The notes under the pieces: generated by a model | What the model saw: the letters and a program-made list of their open reading frames with translations, nothing else | What the model was told of the DNA's origin: nothing | The model's database searches: none | Position numbers and translations under genes: made by a program | NCBI GenBank assembly: GCA_035236585.1 | Contig: CP141127.1 | Span: forward strand, 76,303,495-76,367,494 | Source: Warburgia ugandensis | Taxonomy: Eukaryota > Streptophyta > Magnoliopsida > Canellales > Canellaceae | Direction of reading: 5' to 3' | Length of the DNA: 64,000 nt | Shown: in pieces, positions 34,190 to 46,477 of the stretch | Numbering within the stretch: position 1 is the stretch's first letter | How the letters are laid out: the number at the start of each line of letters is the position of its first letter

Positions 34190-35790
34190 TCTCCATCTTT
34201 GACCACTCCTAAGAATGGTGATAGCCTTAGTCTATTCCATGATAGAGTTGGATGTTTTATCAGATGCATTAGTGCCGACTACATACACTCCCTTAGGGTT
34301 TGCTTGTGGTTGAGGTGGAAACTTTTCTTTTTCCCTACTTTGCATGCATTGACTCACCATGTTCTTTATTTCATTCATAAACTGGTTGGATTGTTTCAAT
34401 TGGGCTTCTAATTGAGATATTTTCCACTCTTGGTTTTGAATGCATTGATTATTATTATCATCTACATGCCTTTTAGGTGGATGGAAGTAAAGTCCAAAAG
34501 AAGGGGGCTAATGAGCTTGGTATGGTAAGGTAAGAAGTCCTTGGTTTTGTTGATTGGGTTGATATGGTCTTGGTTGTGGAACATTGGTGATAGGTTCATT
34601 TTTCCAACAGAAGTTTGGATGGTTTCTCCAATTGGGGTTATAACTCTCTGAATATGGGGAGAAAGGTCTCTTTTACATGTTAAGTGCATTAGCCTGATCA
34701 TGATGTACCTCTTGGAATGCCAGAATGGTAGGACAATCTTGAGTAAGATGGGTGGTACTCTCACAAATGCTACACACTTGTTCTTCTTTATTTGAGTTTT
34801 TCTTTCCCATTTCTATGGCTTCTACTTTTTCTCGCTAAGGATGCTACTCTGGTATTGATATCATCTTTTTCAAACATAGCATACATGCCTCCTCTAGCAT
34901 GGGTTGTATTGGGCTTAGGTCTATTTATATGTTATATTATTTTCGAGTCAGCACAAGTCTGTGCACTTTCAGCTAGCCATTCCAAATACTCCTCGGCCTC
35001 ATTTGGTTGTTTGTTCAGAAAGTTACCGTTGCACATCATTTCTACAAGCTGGCGCATGTCAAAATTAAGTCCTTCATAAAAGAAGCTAATGATGCACTAT
35101 GGTTTATAGCCATGATGTGGGCAAGTAAATAATAGATCTTTAAACTTTTTTCAGCATTGATAAAATGAGTCTTTATCCTTCTAAGTAAAGTTCATTATCT
35201 TACAGCTATGCGTATTTGTTTTATGTGTACGAAAAAACTTTTTCAAGAATTCCCTAGTCATTTCATTCTAACTTCGTATGGAACCTACTGAAAGTTCATT
35301 AAACCACATTTTTGCCTTTTGCTTTAAAGAAAAAGGAAAAATTTTAAGCCTAATAGTGTCAAGGCCTATTTTGTGTTCTTTGAGTACTACATACCTCATC
35401 AAATTCTTTAAGGTGCAAGTAAGGACTCTCACCGTCTAAACCATGGAATTTGGGAAGTAATTAGATTACTTTCGTTTTTAATTCTAACACACCAACATTT
35501 TGAGGAAGAATTACACAGGATGGAGTACTGGTGCATGTAGGCTGAAGATAGTCATTTAAAGTTCTGTCATGAAAGTTTTAATAACCCTCATTATTATTAT
35601 CCCCATGTTCACTATGTTGGTTCCACTCCCTATTGTTATTTCTTCTCCAATATCTATTTGGTTGATTTTTATTCCTCCTTGGTGGAGGTTGATATTCATC
35701 ATCCATTAGGGGCGATGGGTCCTCATTCATGATGAGTGGAGGCCCTTGACTACCATGGGGTGAATTACCCCTTGAGTGTTGATCAGTCAT
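34190..35790 (-). pseudogene. Athila/Tat-like Gypsy gag, broken
   Basis: Read on the minus strand. An ATG at 35,790 opens MTDQHSRGNSPHGSQGPPL. Then come FHGLDGESPYLHLKEF-like words, a zinc knuckle C-SI-C-ESTT-H-LTQD-C (34,733-34,774), the NPNWRNHPNFCWKNEP segment, a coiled-coil-like SQLEAQLKQSNQFMNEIKNM run, and finally ITILRSG near 34,200. This order, especially PNWRNHPNF and the LRSG box, is typical of gag in the Athila/Tat (Ogre-like) group. There are many stops and frameshifts. No protease, RT or integrase follows at lower coordinates, so the element is truncated. Its primer-binding site and LTR end lie upstream at 37,015-37,043. Confidence 0.8.
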
Positions 35791-37014
35791 TGATGTGGGC
35801 TGATCTTGTTGTATGACTTTTTGGTCCTACTTGACTAACCTGCTAGTTTTGTTGCTTCTCCAAAAGTGCATACAATGAAAGATTTGTTTTCCTTTTTTGT
35901 TTTGTTTTGTTTTGATTTTTGGATTGTGAAAACTAACCTAAGTGATGCAACCTAACTTCTAGAATGATGTACAATCAAAGGGCACACTCAAATAATCCTA
36001 AGGCTAATAAGCAGCAATATTTTGACTCTCTTGAATTTGTGTGGGGATGATGCTATTGATTAGCCTAGTCTAGCACTCCTCTCTTTCAAATTTGACTACT
36101 ACTTACTCGTTAGGTTTCACGCAAGGTGGTTAATACAATCCTCATATAAGGAGATGTTTAGACCTTAACAAACATCCACAAAAGGTGTAGGAAAATCACT
36201 TGGATTTTAAGATACCCACTATAATCACAGTACTTAAATGCAACTAGAGTGATAATAGATCGGGTCCTATTAAGAGGGTCTTACGAGCATGTGATGGCCC
36301 CATAGGTCTCTTCTGATGGATTTGAATGGTAGGATTACATGCTTGAGGTGATTATCCTGGGTGGGCCAAGTAGTGGTGATTAAATTCACCCTTGATCTCG
36401 TGGGGTATGTGTCCTTACTAATTAATTTTTCACATACCATGGAAGATCGATTAGCATATAAATCACCTTAAATCAATAAACGTGCCCTAAGAATGCAATT
36501 AAAAGCAATAAACTAATGCAAAACCCTAAAAATGCAACAATTATAAAAGAATGCTTTTTATATGCAATTACACTACCACATAATGCAAATGTAAATCCTA
36601 ATCTAGGAAATAAATGAGTGAGTGAAACTTACAATGAGGTTTCTAATGAAGATCAAGTGGGCCACTTTATCCTACACTTGTCCTGTATTATACAACCCTT
36701 TTTAAAATTGGAATGGAAATTGCAAATTACAAAGATCCTCAATACAAGATTCACTCAAGAAAAAAAGGAAAGTCATATTCTAGGAAAGTAGGAAAATTTC
36801 TATTTTGATGAAGATCCACTTGCCAAATTCCTCCACTTTCATATTTTCCTAAAAAAAGAAAACTAGAAATAAGTACCAAATTCAGGAAATAAGGTGATTA
36901 TGCCCTGAAAAAAATATTGAAAAATAAACTAAAAATGGTAAAAGTATACAATTCCTACAAAAAAAAAAATTGGATTTTTTTTTTAATTAAATTTTATGAA
37001 AACTCCTTTGCAGG
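35791..37014 (-). other. Leader region of the Athila-like fragment
   Basis: Lies between the primer-binding site and the gag start, about 1.2 kb. Elements of this group have long leaders. No open frame of note. It is A/T-rich with a poly-purine/pyrimidine run near 36,960. Confidence 0.45.
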
Positions 37015-37032
37015 TCCTCGGCAACCCTGCCA
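37015..37032 (-). other. Primer-binding site of the Athila-like fragment
   Basis: On the minus strand TGGCAGGGTTGCCGAGGA. The usual site of this group, TGGCGCCGTTGCCGGGGA (complementary to tRNA-Asp), differs at four positions. It sits a few bases from an LTR end ..CAACA. Confidence 0.7.
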
Positions 37033-37038
37033 AAAACT

Positions 37039-37290
37039 TGTTGTTTGATTTAATCGTAAGTGTATGGGCTATTGTAGTATATCTAATGCAAGTACAGGTC
37101 GATCCCAAAAATAGTCCAGAAAATCAGTCCAAATAATAGTTTATAAAACAATCAGTGATGATATTAACTCTACAAACCTTGTTTTGTTAAATCACTATTT
37201 AGTTTATAACCTTGTGAGACTGGATGAGAGCTTCCTATACATATACACTTTTACATGGTCATGTCATCTTAAAATTAGAGTATGCAAACA
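37039..37290 (-). repeat. 3' end of the 5' LTR of the Athila-like fragment (far end unresolved)
   Basis: On the minus strand the LTR ends GGGATCGACCTGTACTTGCA ... CTACAATAGCCC ... ACTTACG ... CAACA. The last ~70 bases match the end of the solo LTR at 55,364-57,795 in order and wording. How far it reaches to the right is not clear, since no second LTR is available. Confidence 0.6.
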
Positions 37291-37459
37291 GATCAAAAGT
37301 CTCAAATATGGTTTAACTCTTTAAAATTTGTGGGTGTGGATTGGATAAATTTGATTCTAGATAAAAATGGATCAAATCAATTAAATCAGTGATCCACATG
37401 AATATATTTATGGATATCTATTTAAGAGAGTATTTTGAAAATTTAAATAGGAAAATGAT

Positions 37460-39010
37460 ATGAACCATAGATATAGACCTTTTTTTGAAAGATCTAAACT
37501 ATTATTATTGTTTGGCATTTCAATGACCCCAACCACTTATTTTATTTCTTTGGGAAAAAAAATTAATTGCTCTAATTTTCAACTTCTATAATTTAAGCTA
37601 TAAGAGTCTACTACTCTTGAAATTTGGCACCTAGCCTATTTAAGGCATTCTAAACAAGATTAGCGATTCACTCTTTCAAAAGAAGTCAACATTTGCAATT
37701 CTACATGACTTAGGCGAGATGAGCATATAATTCACAAAGTGGATTGGATTCAATATGCTTAAAAATGTGGCCATCATTACTTAGAATAGTGTGGGTTGAA
37801 TTATTTTGGAATCTAAAAAGGAGTACTTTAGAAATAAAGACATGTCTAGTTTTTCTATTAATGTTTAAGAACAACTAGGAATGAATGAGTACTAAAACTA
37901 TCTTGATAATCCAATTATGGATTCCACCATGTCAAAGTGGGGCATCGAATGACAAGCTCCTATCTAGTTATACATAATAGTAGTATTCCTCAATCTTACA
38001 GAGACGTGATGAACTTTAATCACTCATTAAAAGGGTCCTAGTAAGAGTACACTCTCAAGAGGAGAGGAAGGAGAACAAGCCTCCTTTTTTGCAGATCTAA
38101 GCCATTCATCATGTTTAAGAATTCAAAGGTAGGAAACACATGAGAAATCAATGCATTTGGATGATCCCAACCAATTGTTTGTGTCTTTGAAAAAATAAAT
38201 AAAATGGAGATCATTATTTTTTACCTAAAGAATTATAGACTATAAACATCATACAAGCTTGAAATTTTATATCTAACTTATCTCAACTACTCCTAACATG
38301 ATGAATGGGTTAAATTTACAAAATGGTTTTGCCATCCATGAAACATAGGCTTGTACTCCTCCGTCTCTTCTCTAACATGTAAATTTACCAGAACTCTTTC
38401 TTATGACAAAAGCTTCCAAATTGGATCCACTCATATGGCCATGTTGGAGCCTTAGTATTGCTAAACGCCTAGAATAGAGGATCTCATCATGCACTATCTT
38501 TTCATTTAGGCTTCAATTTCAATAGATCTAGTGCGTGTTTGAGAAACTAAATTTAATTGTTTTATTGATTTAGAATATCTCATGACATGTTTGAGTAAGA
38601 ATACACTCTCCAGTGAAGATGTAGGAGTGCACTCCCCCTTTTTCGATGCATGGTAAAATAACTTTTTGTAAATATAAGCCATTCATCATGTTTAGAATAC
38701 CATAACTAAGTAACCTATAGGAAATCAATGTGCTTGAACAATCCTAGGCACTTACTTTAGATCTTTGAAAAAGCTTGACAAAAATTAATGATCATGATTG
38801 TTGACCTAAAGCGACATAGACTAAAAATATCTTATGGGTATGAACTTTGATGTCTATCCTATTTAAGCCATTCCTAACATGATGAATGGGTTAAATACTT
38901 AGATTTAACAAATATAGTTTTACCTTGCATGAAAAATGGTGTGTATATTGCTTCGTCTCCTATTGAGCATGCACACTTATGAGACTCTTTTGGCAACAAA
39001 AAATTGTTAA
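37460..39010. repeat. Dispersed-repeat family, about three tandem copies of ~560 bp
   Basis: AAGCCATTCATCATGTTTA occurs at about 38,100 and 38,682. Both are preceded by AGAGTACACTCTC-like or GAATACACTCTCC text and followed by AATCAATG, GATGATCCCAACCA-like and CTAACATGATGAATGGGTTA words. A third, more worn copy is near 37,480-37,690. The related text AAGTTATCCACCATGTTCAA is in copies A (17,011) and B (61,582). It is probably a worn transposon-derived repeat. No ends or TSDs identified. Confidence 0.55.
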
Positions 39011-39690
39011 GTTTTTGTTGAGCCTTTTGTGAAACATTTTAGCATAGCATAAAAACAATTAAATTCAATTCCTAGTTACACACAATTCAACTTATTTAGA
39101 CTCGCATAAATTATGTACACACCAAAAAAAATTTCCTAGATATTGTGTTTCTTTACCCCTTAAATCATGAAGATTAATATGTAAGAATGAAGTAATCAGT
39201 GGTTAAAAATATTTTATGGCCACATCCAACATCAACATTTGGAAATACTTGGCTAGCTGTTCATTTTTGTGTGGATAAATATCTTGTACCTAGAAGCACA
39301 AGTGAGTTTTAGTTGCTTGTTGAATTTCAACCATTTATCACCTAGTTCTCATCTTAACCTAAAAACACTTCTCCAATGAATGGTTCTAAACATTTTTATT
39401 AGGAAAATGATTTGGGAAAGCAAAAGGTAATGCATTGAGGAAGGGCAATCTTGATGGGCCTCATATTTGAATTATCTGATACCCTCATCATGATTGGCTT
39501 GTCTTAGATTGGTTAGATACCAAAATTCATGATCATTGGATGATTCTAGCTATTCTGTTTTGACTTTATTAATGATGACCTTTGAATTTTTTAAGAAAAA
39601 AACTACTGGTTAGAAGCATCCGACGGGAATTAGCTTGCGTAGCTAGCCTAAATAGGCCAAGCTGAAAAAGGTAAGTGTGTGAGATCATCC
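39011..39690. other. No gene recognised
   Basis: AT-rich non-coding sequence with no repeats or motifs I can name. Confidence 0.5.
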
Positions 39691-39691
39691 A

Positions 39692-40153
39692 AATATGGGC
39701 CTCTCTTTGTTGCAATTCCAAATGCATTGCTTTTTAGTGTTTCCCTGGTAGCTCTCTTTTTGTTATGGGTATGAAACATATAACTTAGTAAATTCCTTTT
39801 CTTTTTGTTTGAATGTTAGGAAATTTTTTTTTGGAAAGATCTGGTGCAACAATAACAAAAGTTCGATCATAAGAGTACTAGGATTAGGATTTGTCACATC
39901 TAACCCTAATCCAAATATGGGCCTATCTTTGCTGCATTTCCAAATGCACTGCTTTTTTGCGTCTCCTTAGTAACTCTCTTTTTGTTATGTGTGAGAAACA
40001 GATAACTTAGGAAATTGTTTTTTCTTTTTTAGGAAATTTTTTTTTGTTTGAATTTTAGGAAATTTTTGTTTTGAAAGATTTAGAGCAAGAGTAACAAAAG
40101 TGAGATCATAAGAGTGCTAAGCCTATAATTTGTCACATCTGACCCTAAACGGA
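39692..40153 (+). repeat. Tandem duplication of ~220-240 bp
   Basis: CCAAATATGGGCCT opens both units (about 39,692 and 39,912). Each then holds CCAAATGCA, CTCTCTTTTTGTTATG, AACTTAG, AACAAAAGT, ATCATAAGAGT and TTTGTCACATCT in the same order. The second unit has an extra AGGAAATTTTT repeat. The units differ at more than 10% of positions, so the duplication is old. Confidence 0.8.
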
Positions 40154-40334
40154 TGCTTCATTCACTAACTATGTGCCTTTCAAAAACTTTTGCAGCTAGC
40201 AATAGCTTAAATTTTGTAGGTCGAATTATAAATTTGGTTGAGTTGATCAAACTCTACTTCTAAGTCAACTCAAACTTTGAATACTAACATGTAAATGCAC
40301 ATAAACCAATATAGTGCAATGCACATAAACCAAT

Positions 40335-40494
40335 ATAGCGAAGTGTTTAAGTGAGGCTTCTCTCCTGTAAGTAGGTCATGGGTTAGAGGTAGTGCTTGTA
40401 GTGTGTCCTGAGTATTCATATGAAAAGGATGCATATATAAAGACCTACTAGGTGTTGACTTATTAGATAAAAAAAGAAAAGAAAAAGAAAATGT
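40335..40494 (+). repeat. tRNA-derived SINE-like element with A-rich tail
   Basis: A-box-like TAGCGAAGTGTTTAAG and B-box-like GGTCATGGGTTAGAGG (expected GGTTCGA), spaced as in tRNA-derived promoters, then about 100 bases of body and an A-rich tail (AAAAAAAGAAAAGAAAAAG, 40,470-40,490). The 20-base text GCACATAAACCAATATAG is directly duplicated just before it. The B box has decayed, so it is probably inactive. Confidence 0.5.
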
Positions 40495-40504
40495 TAATAG
40501 TATG

Positions 40505-40562
40505 GTTTTGACCTCGCAACCTGCATAGTATACAGGCCCCTAACTAACTCATCTAAGTAGTG
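40505..40562 (-). repeat. Second tRNA-derived head in opposite orientation
   Basis: On the minus strand TAGATGAGTTAGTTAGGG and GGTTGCGAGGTCAAAACC resemble A and B boxes about 25 bases apart. It lies just beyond the tail of the plus-strand SINE-like unit. This may be another SINE head inserted nearby. Weak evidence. Confidence 0.35.
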
Positions 40563-41028
40563 ATTATTCCAAATCCATCTTGAGTTTTTTGAGTCACCTA
40601 TAAGTGGGACGTAGTTAACATGACTAGTCTTACTTTCAAGTCAAGTGAGTTTTTTGAATTTTTAAACTTTGGCTACAAACATAAACCAATCAAAGATGCT
40701 GAGTTATAACCATTTAAGGTGCTTACTAAGTAAAAACTAATACTATCATGATAATTTGTTTCAACGAAAGAGACATTAATATTGACTATTGTGCACCAAT
40801 TGATTGTCACTTGTTTGGTTTCAATATTTTGAATTAATACACATCTATTTCCTACTCCCATCATTATTGAAATGCCACTTATAGTAATAACCTAGGGTTT
40901 AAGATTTTTTATTAACTTGGTGAGATTTTAATTTATAAAAAGCTCTTTGTAAGTTAATATATATCGACTTCTTATTGTTTGTATTATTTTATTAAAAAAT
41001 TCAACTCCTTTTCCCCTTTTTAATCACT

Positions 41029-41033
<5 letters not shown>
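40563..41033. other. No gene recognised
   Basis: AT-rich. Probably intron or upstream flank of kinase pseudogene B. No first WAK exon (cysteine-rich domain) could be found here or in the preceding kilobases. Confidence 0.45.

Positions 41034-41115
<82 letters not shown>
41034..41115 (+). repeat. (CT)n(CA)n compound microsatellite in the presumed kinase intron
   Basis: About 24 CT units followed by about 17 CA units. Lies some 470 bases upstream of the splice acceptor of kinase B. Confidence 0.97.
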
Positions 41116-41118
<3 letters not shown>

Positions 41119-41584
41119 TTACTTGCCTCTATCTTGTCCTTTTGGTACCATAAACCTACCTATTTTCTTTTATCTGCTTAAAATATTAATTTATGTAAAC
41201 AATAGTGTCTTAGAGGAATTTTGAAAATACATTATTGTATAAGTTTGTTGAGATTATAAACTTATCATGTCCCTTTTAAGTGCAAAATGAAATGAACCTG
41301 TGGATCTCATTAGGAGATTGAACCAATGACCTACAAAAGTACACAATGAAATGTCACAATTTTTGCAACACATGTCAAGTGATGGGAAAAAAAAAAATCT
41401 TTTACATATCCTCCACCCAACTAGGGATTGAAGACAATCTATTATCTTAGTGCAATTATTGTTTTATTGGTCATTAAATTAGACTTCTACTATAGTTGCA
41501 TAATCATTAACTTATGTTTCTAATATTTTCACCAATTTGACATGTTGTAATAAGCCTATACTGACTTTAAATTGTCCTTAGCAG

Positions 41585-44500
41585 GTATTGGTTTAAGCCT
41601 CTTATTCCTATTCTGTGGTTTTTCTTGGTTACATCTATGGGTGAGAAAAAGAAAGCTTATTAAGCTTAAAGAGATGTTTTTCAAGCAAAATGGAGGTTTG
41701 TTATTACAACAACAAATCTCTTCACATGAAGGTGTTAGTGAAACAACATGCATATTCACTAGAGAGGAGCTTAAAAGGGCAACCAACAACTTTCATGAGA
41801 CTCAAATCATAGGCAAGGGAGGCTTCAGTATAGTTTATAAAGGCATTCTACTAGATAATAGAACAGTAGCCATCAAGATGTTCAAAATGGTGGACAAGAA
41901 CCAAGTTGAACAGTACATAAACAACGTCATGATTCTATCCAATATCAACCACAGAAATGTGGTAAAGCTCTTATGTTGCTGTTTAGGGACCCAAGTTCCT
42001 TTGCTAGTTTATGAATTTGTTTCTAATGGCACCCTCTTCCATCATCTTCATAATCAGGAATGCTTGTCCCCAATTGTGACGACCTGGGTTTTCCCATGCA
42101 TTTTTAAATGTAAGATCTAATTCCTAAGGTGGGATGCATCCCTATTTGAAAACCATTTTATAAAAACCATGCAATGCAGTGGAAAATCTTTAGTTTTAAA
42201 CTCGTTTTGAAAACCCTGAGTGTCATTTGCTTTCACAACAACCAAAGTAGTTTTTGAAAATCTTTACAAATAATAAATGTTTTCCCTAGGTCTATCCAGT
42301 CACAACACACAGCCCAACTGTAAATAAATACAAATACATGTCCAAAGGGTAGAGTGTTTACTTACATGTATGATTGTCTCCTTTTGATTTACTTGCTCGT
42401 AGCACTAACATAGGCGTCTTCTACTAGTGAATGGAATTATCCAGAAAAATGTTAAGGATAGGGTGAGTATATACTATACTCAGTAGGAGTCTATCACTAC
42501 TAGTTTTGCAATGCATGCTATGTTTAAATCATATGCTCTTTAAAACATGTGCATGTTCAAACAACCATGTTCAATATCGATATTAAAAACCATTGTCGAA
42601 TCGGAATACTGACGACTAAAGAATCGCATAATCCAAGTCGAAAGTATCATATATATATCATAAACATAATGATATGCATAATATGCTCAACTGAATCCAA
42701 CTCATGGATATCTGGTATGGTTGACCAACCTCATGTCATGTCATGCCATATGCAATGCAAGTAAATCCTCGAAACCATAGGGCCCAACTATGCTCAGGAC
42801 CTCGCCCCCGTGTGGTCCTCGAGTTCCTAGGGACACTCAGTCATAGCCTCCACAGGGCATATGACACTTATTCGTCATAAATTATGCAATTTATGAAATT
42901 GGTTGCAAAACATGCATGCAATGCATAAAATCTGCTCATGCTAGTATCGCATTCAAAGTCATAACCCTGCCGAGAAGCCTGACAGCCTAGAAGGCTATCA
43001 GCTCTCTCTAGGCCGCCCTCATCGGCCCACCCTTGTCTGCCAACCCTCATTAACCCCGCCCTCATCAGCCAAGGCTACACTTATCATGCAATCTATGCAT
43101 GTAGCACATGTCTTGGCAATATATGCAATCGTTTGCAAAAACCTCTTTTTCAAAACCTGTCCTCTTTGGGTTCCTCACAACTGCCTACCCAGCGTCTCTT
43201 GGGCACTCCAGCGTCTTTTGGTAACCCTCAAGGACATGCAATTTTTACAAAAACTCAAAGCTCACAAATCATGCAATATATGCAATTGTTTGCAAAGCAT
43301 GTCTATGTATTTGTCATATGCATGCTGACTTCATTTATAAAATTAAGTCATACTAAACAAGTCATATAACTTAAACTTAAAATATGCATTCTCAAAACAA
43401 TCATGGGTTCTTTTAAAATGTCTAGTAGCGATAGAGCACCTACCTCAAAATCTCCTGGAGTCGCGTCCTTTATCACTCAACCCGTCCCTGGGTCTCATTT
43501 ATAAATTCTTGGTATAAATGCATACAAGGAGTCCTTGTTAATTTCATTCTATTTAAACATTAGATCGCTAGACCTGCCTTTTAGGGTCCATGGTCCTTGC
43601 CTAATTCATTGTCAGGCTAGATATGGATCTACTATTTGGATCTACTATTCAATAGTTAAACTCTATAAATTGTTCTTTGATCCTAACTTTAAGGTCTCAT
43701 TAAGTCCACGTGTCCCAGTTCCCAGGACACCTGTGTATCCTGATTGAACCACGACCGCCTCACGTGTGTGCGCGCCCAAAGGCCATGCCAGGGACCGCAT
43801 TTTGCACGCGCACGTGCATGCTCAAGTGACGCGCTATGACGCGCATCATCGTATAGACACACCTTTGGTGTAGCATGGCGCGTCTTAGTTCCCAGGGCAC
43901 CCCGTGCATCCTGGTCGAGCCAAGACCCATGCCCCATGTAGCGCGCACACCTGAAGGTCGCACCTGGGACAGTGTACGCACTGTCGTACGCCCGAAACCC
44001 ATCCCAGGGACCCTGTCCCAAGCATATGTGGAGCATGGCGTCCCTAGGACACCTTGTTCATGTAGGGCCGGCCCAAGCCGGCTTGGAGCGTTTTTCGGCC
44101 AGGAAACCCGGCTGGAAAATGGCTGGGAAAAGACCAGATCCGGCATGGATCTAGCCTAGGGGAAGCAAACGGAGAGAAAGAAGGGGGAAACGACTTACCT
44201 GGGTAGCTTAGGAGCGCCTATTGCCGATGGTGCGTTTCCCTCTACCGGAAATCCATGTTTGTCGAAACCCACGAAGGGGAAAACCCCAATGCCAAACCGG
44301 AACAAGAGGAGAGAGGGGAATGGGGAGAATGGCCAGCCCGACTAGGGCCTGGCCGTTGTCGAAAACATGCAGAGAGATGGGTTTGAGACGGGTTTCCGAT
44401 TTTTTCGGAAACCCCAGTCTCAAAACGACCAAAAAATCACATTTTTGGAGAGGGGGAGAGGGGGCTTTTTATAACCCTGCTATGGCGGTGCTGCCATTGG

Positions 44501-45540
44501 CGGTGGCAGATTTCTCTAGAAACCAGGGTTTCTAGAGAAATCTAGAGGAAGAAGACGATGGGGTGCCGTTATCAAAACGGCCCCCTATGTTTTCTGCCTT
44601 TTTTTATTTTTTCTGTTTAAATTACAGAATTGCCCCTAATCTTTGAACGGCCGTAACTTCTTCATACAAACTCCATTTTCAGCATTCTTTGAGGCGTTGG
44701 ATTCCATTTTTTGAGTAGAATCTAATGGTATTAAGTTTCCTCACAAATTCCTTCATTTACTATTTTAAATAAGGTAAAACATTCAACACAATTCATTTCT
44801 TATAGAATGTCCAAGATAGCGTAAATTGCTCGGGCGTTACACCAATATCATTGCAAACTCACTTAAGGATTGCTTCAGATACTGCAGGTGCACTTTCATA
44901 TCTTCATTTTGCAGCTTCTATACCAATATTCCGTAGAGATGTCAAGTTTTCCAATATACTCTTAGATGATAACTACATGGCCAAAGTTTCTTATTTTGGG
45001 GCCTCAAGGCTTGTTCAGTTTGATTAGACTCATGTAACTACACTAGTCCAAGGGACATTTGGCTACTTGGATCCTGAGTACTTTCATATAGGCCAATTGA
45101 GTGAGAAGAGTGATGTTTATAGCTTTGGGGTTGTTCTTGCCGAGTTACTAACTGGGGTGAAGTCTGTTTCTTTTAGTAGATCAGAGGAAGACAAAAATTT
45201 GGCAACATATTTCATTTTGTCAATGAATGAGAAATGTCTCTTTGAAATTATTGAGGACCGAATTCTGAAAGAGGAAATGAAAGAGCAAATTGTGGCAATA
45301 GCAGAACTTGCACAAAGATGCCTAAAATTGAAGGGGGAGGAAAGGCCTACGATGAAAGATGTTGCAACAGAGTTGGAGTGCTTAAAAAGGCTTCATATCG
45401 ATAAAAAAATCTCCCCCAAATGAGATAAAACATGAGCGCGTAGAAGAAGAGTAGTCAAAAAACTATGGTGGAGATGTAACTAGAAGATACAGTTTGGAGG
45501 GTGAAATCCTACATTCATTTGATGTCCCAAGGTGATAGTC
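41585..45540 (+). pseudogene. WAK-like receptor kinase pseudogene (copy B), split by a solo LTR
   Basis: A splice acceptor TGTCCTTAGCAG ends at 41,584. The exon then encodes a membrane segment (LSLLFLFCGFSWLHLWV), basic stop-transfer residues, and the kinase N-lobe from FTREELKRATNNF. The glycine loop reads GKGGFSIVYKG (third Gly replaced by Ser), VAIK is present, and the alpha-C Glu is Asn (INNV, 41,923-41,925). The frame is cut at 42,074 by a solo LTR and resumes at 44,847. There HRD reads RRD (44,932-44,940), DFG reads YFG (44,992-45,000), a TAG sits at 45,025-45,027 and an extra A near 45,405-45,411 causes a frameshift to TGA 45,421. The catalytic Asp of DFG is needed for metal binding in active kinases, so this copy could not work even without the LTR. 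Relaxed constraint may precede or follow the insertion. Confidence 0.93.
42075..44841 (-). mobile_element. Solo LTR, Gypsy (Tekay/Del-like), 2.77 kb, inside kinase exon
   Basis: Begins TGTGACGACC, ends GGGCGTTACA, and is flanked by identical 5-bp TSDs CCAAT (42,070-42,074 and 44,842-44,846). Kinase A gives the uninterrupted site. There is no internal coding region or primer-binding site. Orientation is minus: the reverse complement opens TGTAACGCCCGAGC, contains TACTGAGTATAGTATATACTCACC and ends AACCCAGGTCGTCACA, the same style as the Gypsy LTR end at 20,938. The GC-rich part with CpG at 43,700-44,500 yields long overlapping open frames on both strands that are only LTR sequence. Confidence 0.92.
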
Positions 45541-46118
45541 TAAGCGCCTTTTTTTCTGATGGCATTTTTGGTGAAAATTAATATCCACATTCCTACCACT
45601 ACTCAGTTTTACACATTTCTACCTAGTGATTGTTGCTGAAATTTAGTTTTTAAAAAAAGCCATTAATGATCCATTAATAGTGTGTCTAATAAAGTTTCAT
45701 ATGTTTGTAAAAATGAGACACTAATACTATAGCTTCACATTCTCCTTTGGAGGAAACATAAGGTGTAAGAAGTGATCAATCAATGTCTCTTATGACCTTG
45801 CACTTGTAAGCTGCAAAAACAATTTCAAACCATTTTTCTAGTTGGTCTAGATTCCTCTAAAGTAGTGATTTTTAATACACATTTTATACCATGCTAGAAA
45901 TAAAAGACTAATTGTTAGCCATGTTTTTTCCCAGGTCATGATCATTGCCTAGGATAGGAGGTAGAGACTCATTATCCTAATGATGCTATAAAAGGAGAAT
46001 CCAGGTGAGTCAAAATAAGTGGAAACATGTGAATGTAAGGACTAAGTGTTGGACAAACATTTCAAGGCAGTGAATGAATTTGAATATAGAACCATTTATC
46101 TAGAACAAGCAAGTTTAT
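45541..46118. other. 3' flank of kinase pseudogene B
   Basis: Counterpart of 824-1,415, no gene. Confidence 0.6.
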
Positions 46119-46477
46119 TTTAGTAGGTCAAAGGGGCATAGAGATTTGGCTACTCATTTCATTTTATCAATTAATCAGCACCATCTCTTTTAAAGTGTTT
46201 AGTGTCGTATTTTGGAGGAAGGAAAAAAGATCAAATTTGGGAAATTGTGGAGCTTACAAAGAGGTACCTATGATGAAGGGAAGGATAACCCCACAATGAG
46301 GTATGTTGGAATGGAGTTAGAGAGATTGACATAAGAAGGTTAACAAATTCATCAGTTGATCCCACAAGATCATATCAAAGTTGGGCATACAAGACCAACT
46401 GCCAAAACATTACAGTGAAGATGTAACAAGGACATACAATCTAGACAATGAAAGCTCCTATGATCACTCAACATCCC
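46119..46477 (+). pseudogene. Relic of a second WAK-like kinase C-terminus, copy B
   Basis: Same relic as at 1,416-1,775: FSRSKGHRDLATHFILSIN then NPTMRYVGMELERLT and SEDVTRTYNLDNESSYDH, with stops. Shared between copies, so it was already present and dead or dying before the segment duplicated. Confidence 0.75.

Noticed and set aside
43689..44159. Overlapping open frames of 94-128 codons on both strands
   Set aside because: GC-rich part of the solo LTR at 42,075-44,841. Frames overlap on both strands and none looks like a known protein.
41585..45423. Kinase B as a working gene with the LTR spliced out as an intron
   Set aside because: The LTR insertion has a target-site duplication and no splice-site pair that would restore the frame. 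Downstream there is an in-frame TAG, a frameshift and loss of HRD/DFG residues.
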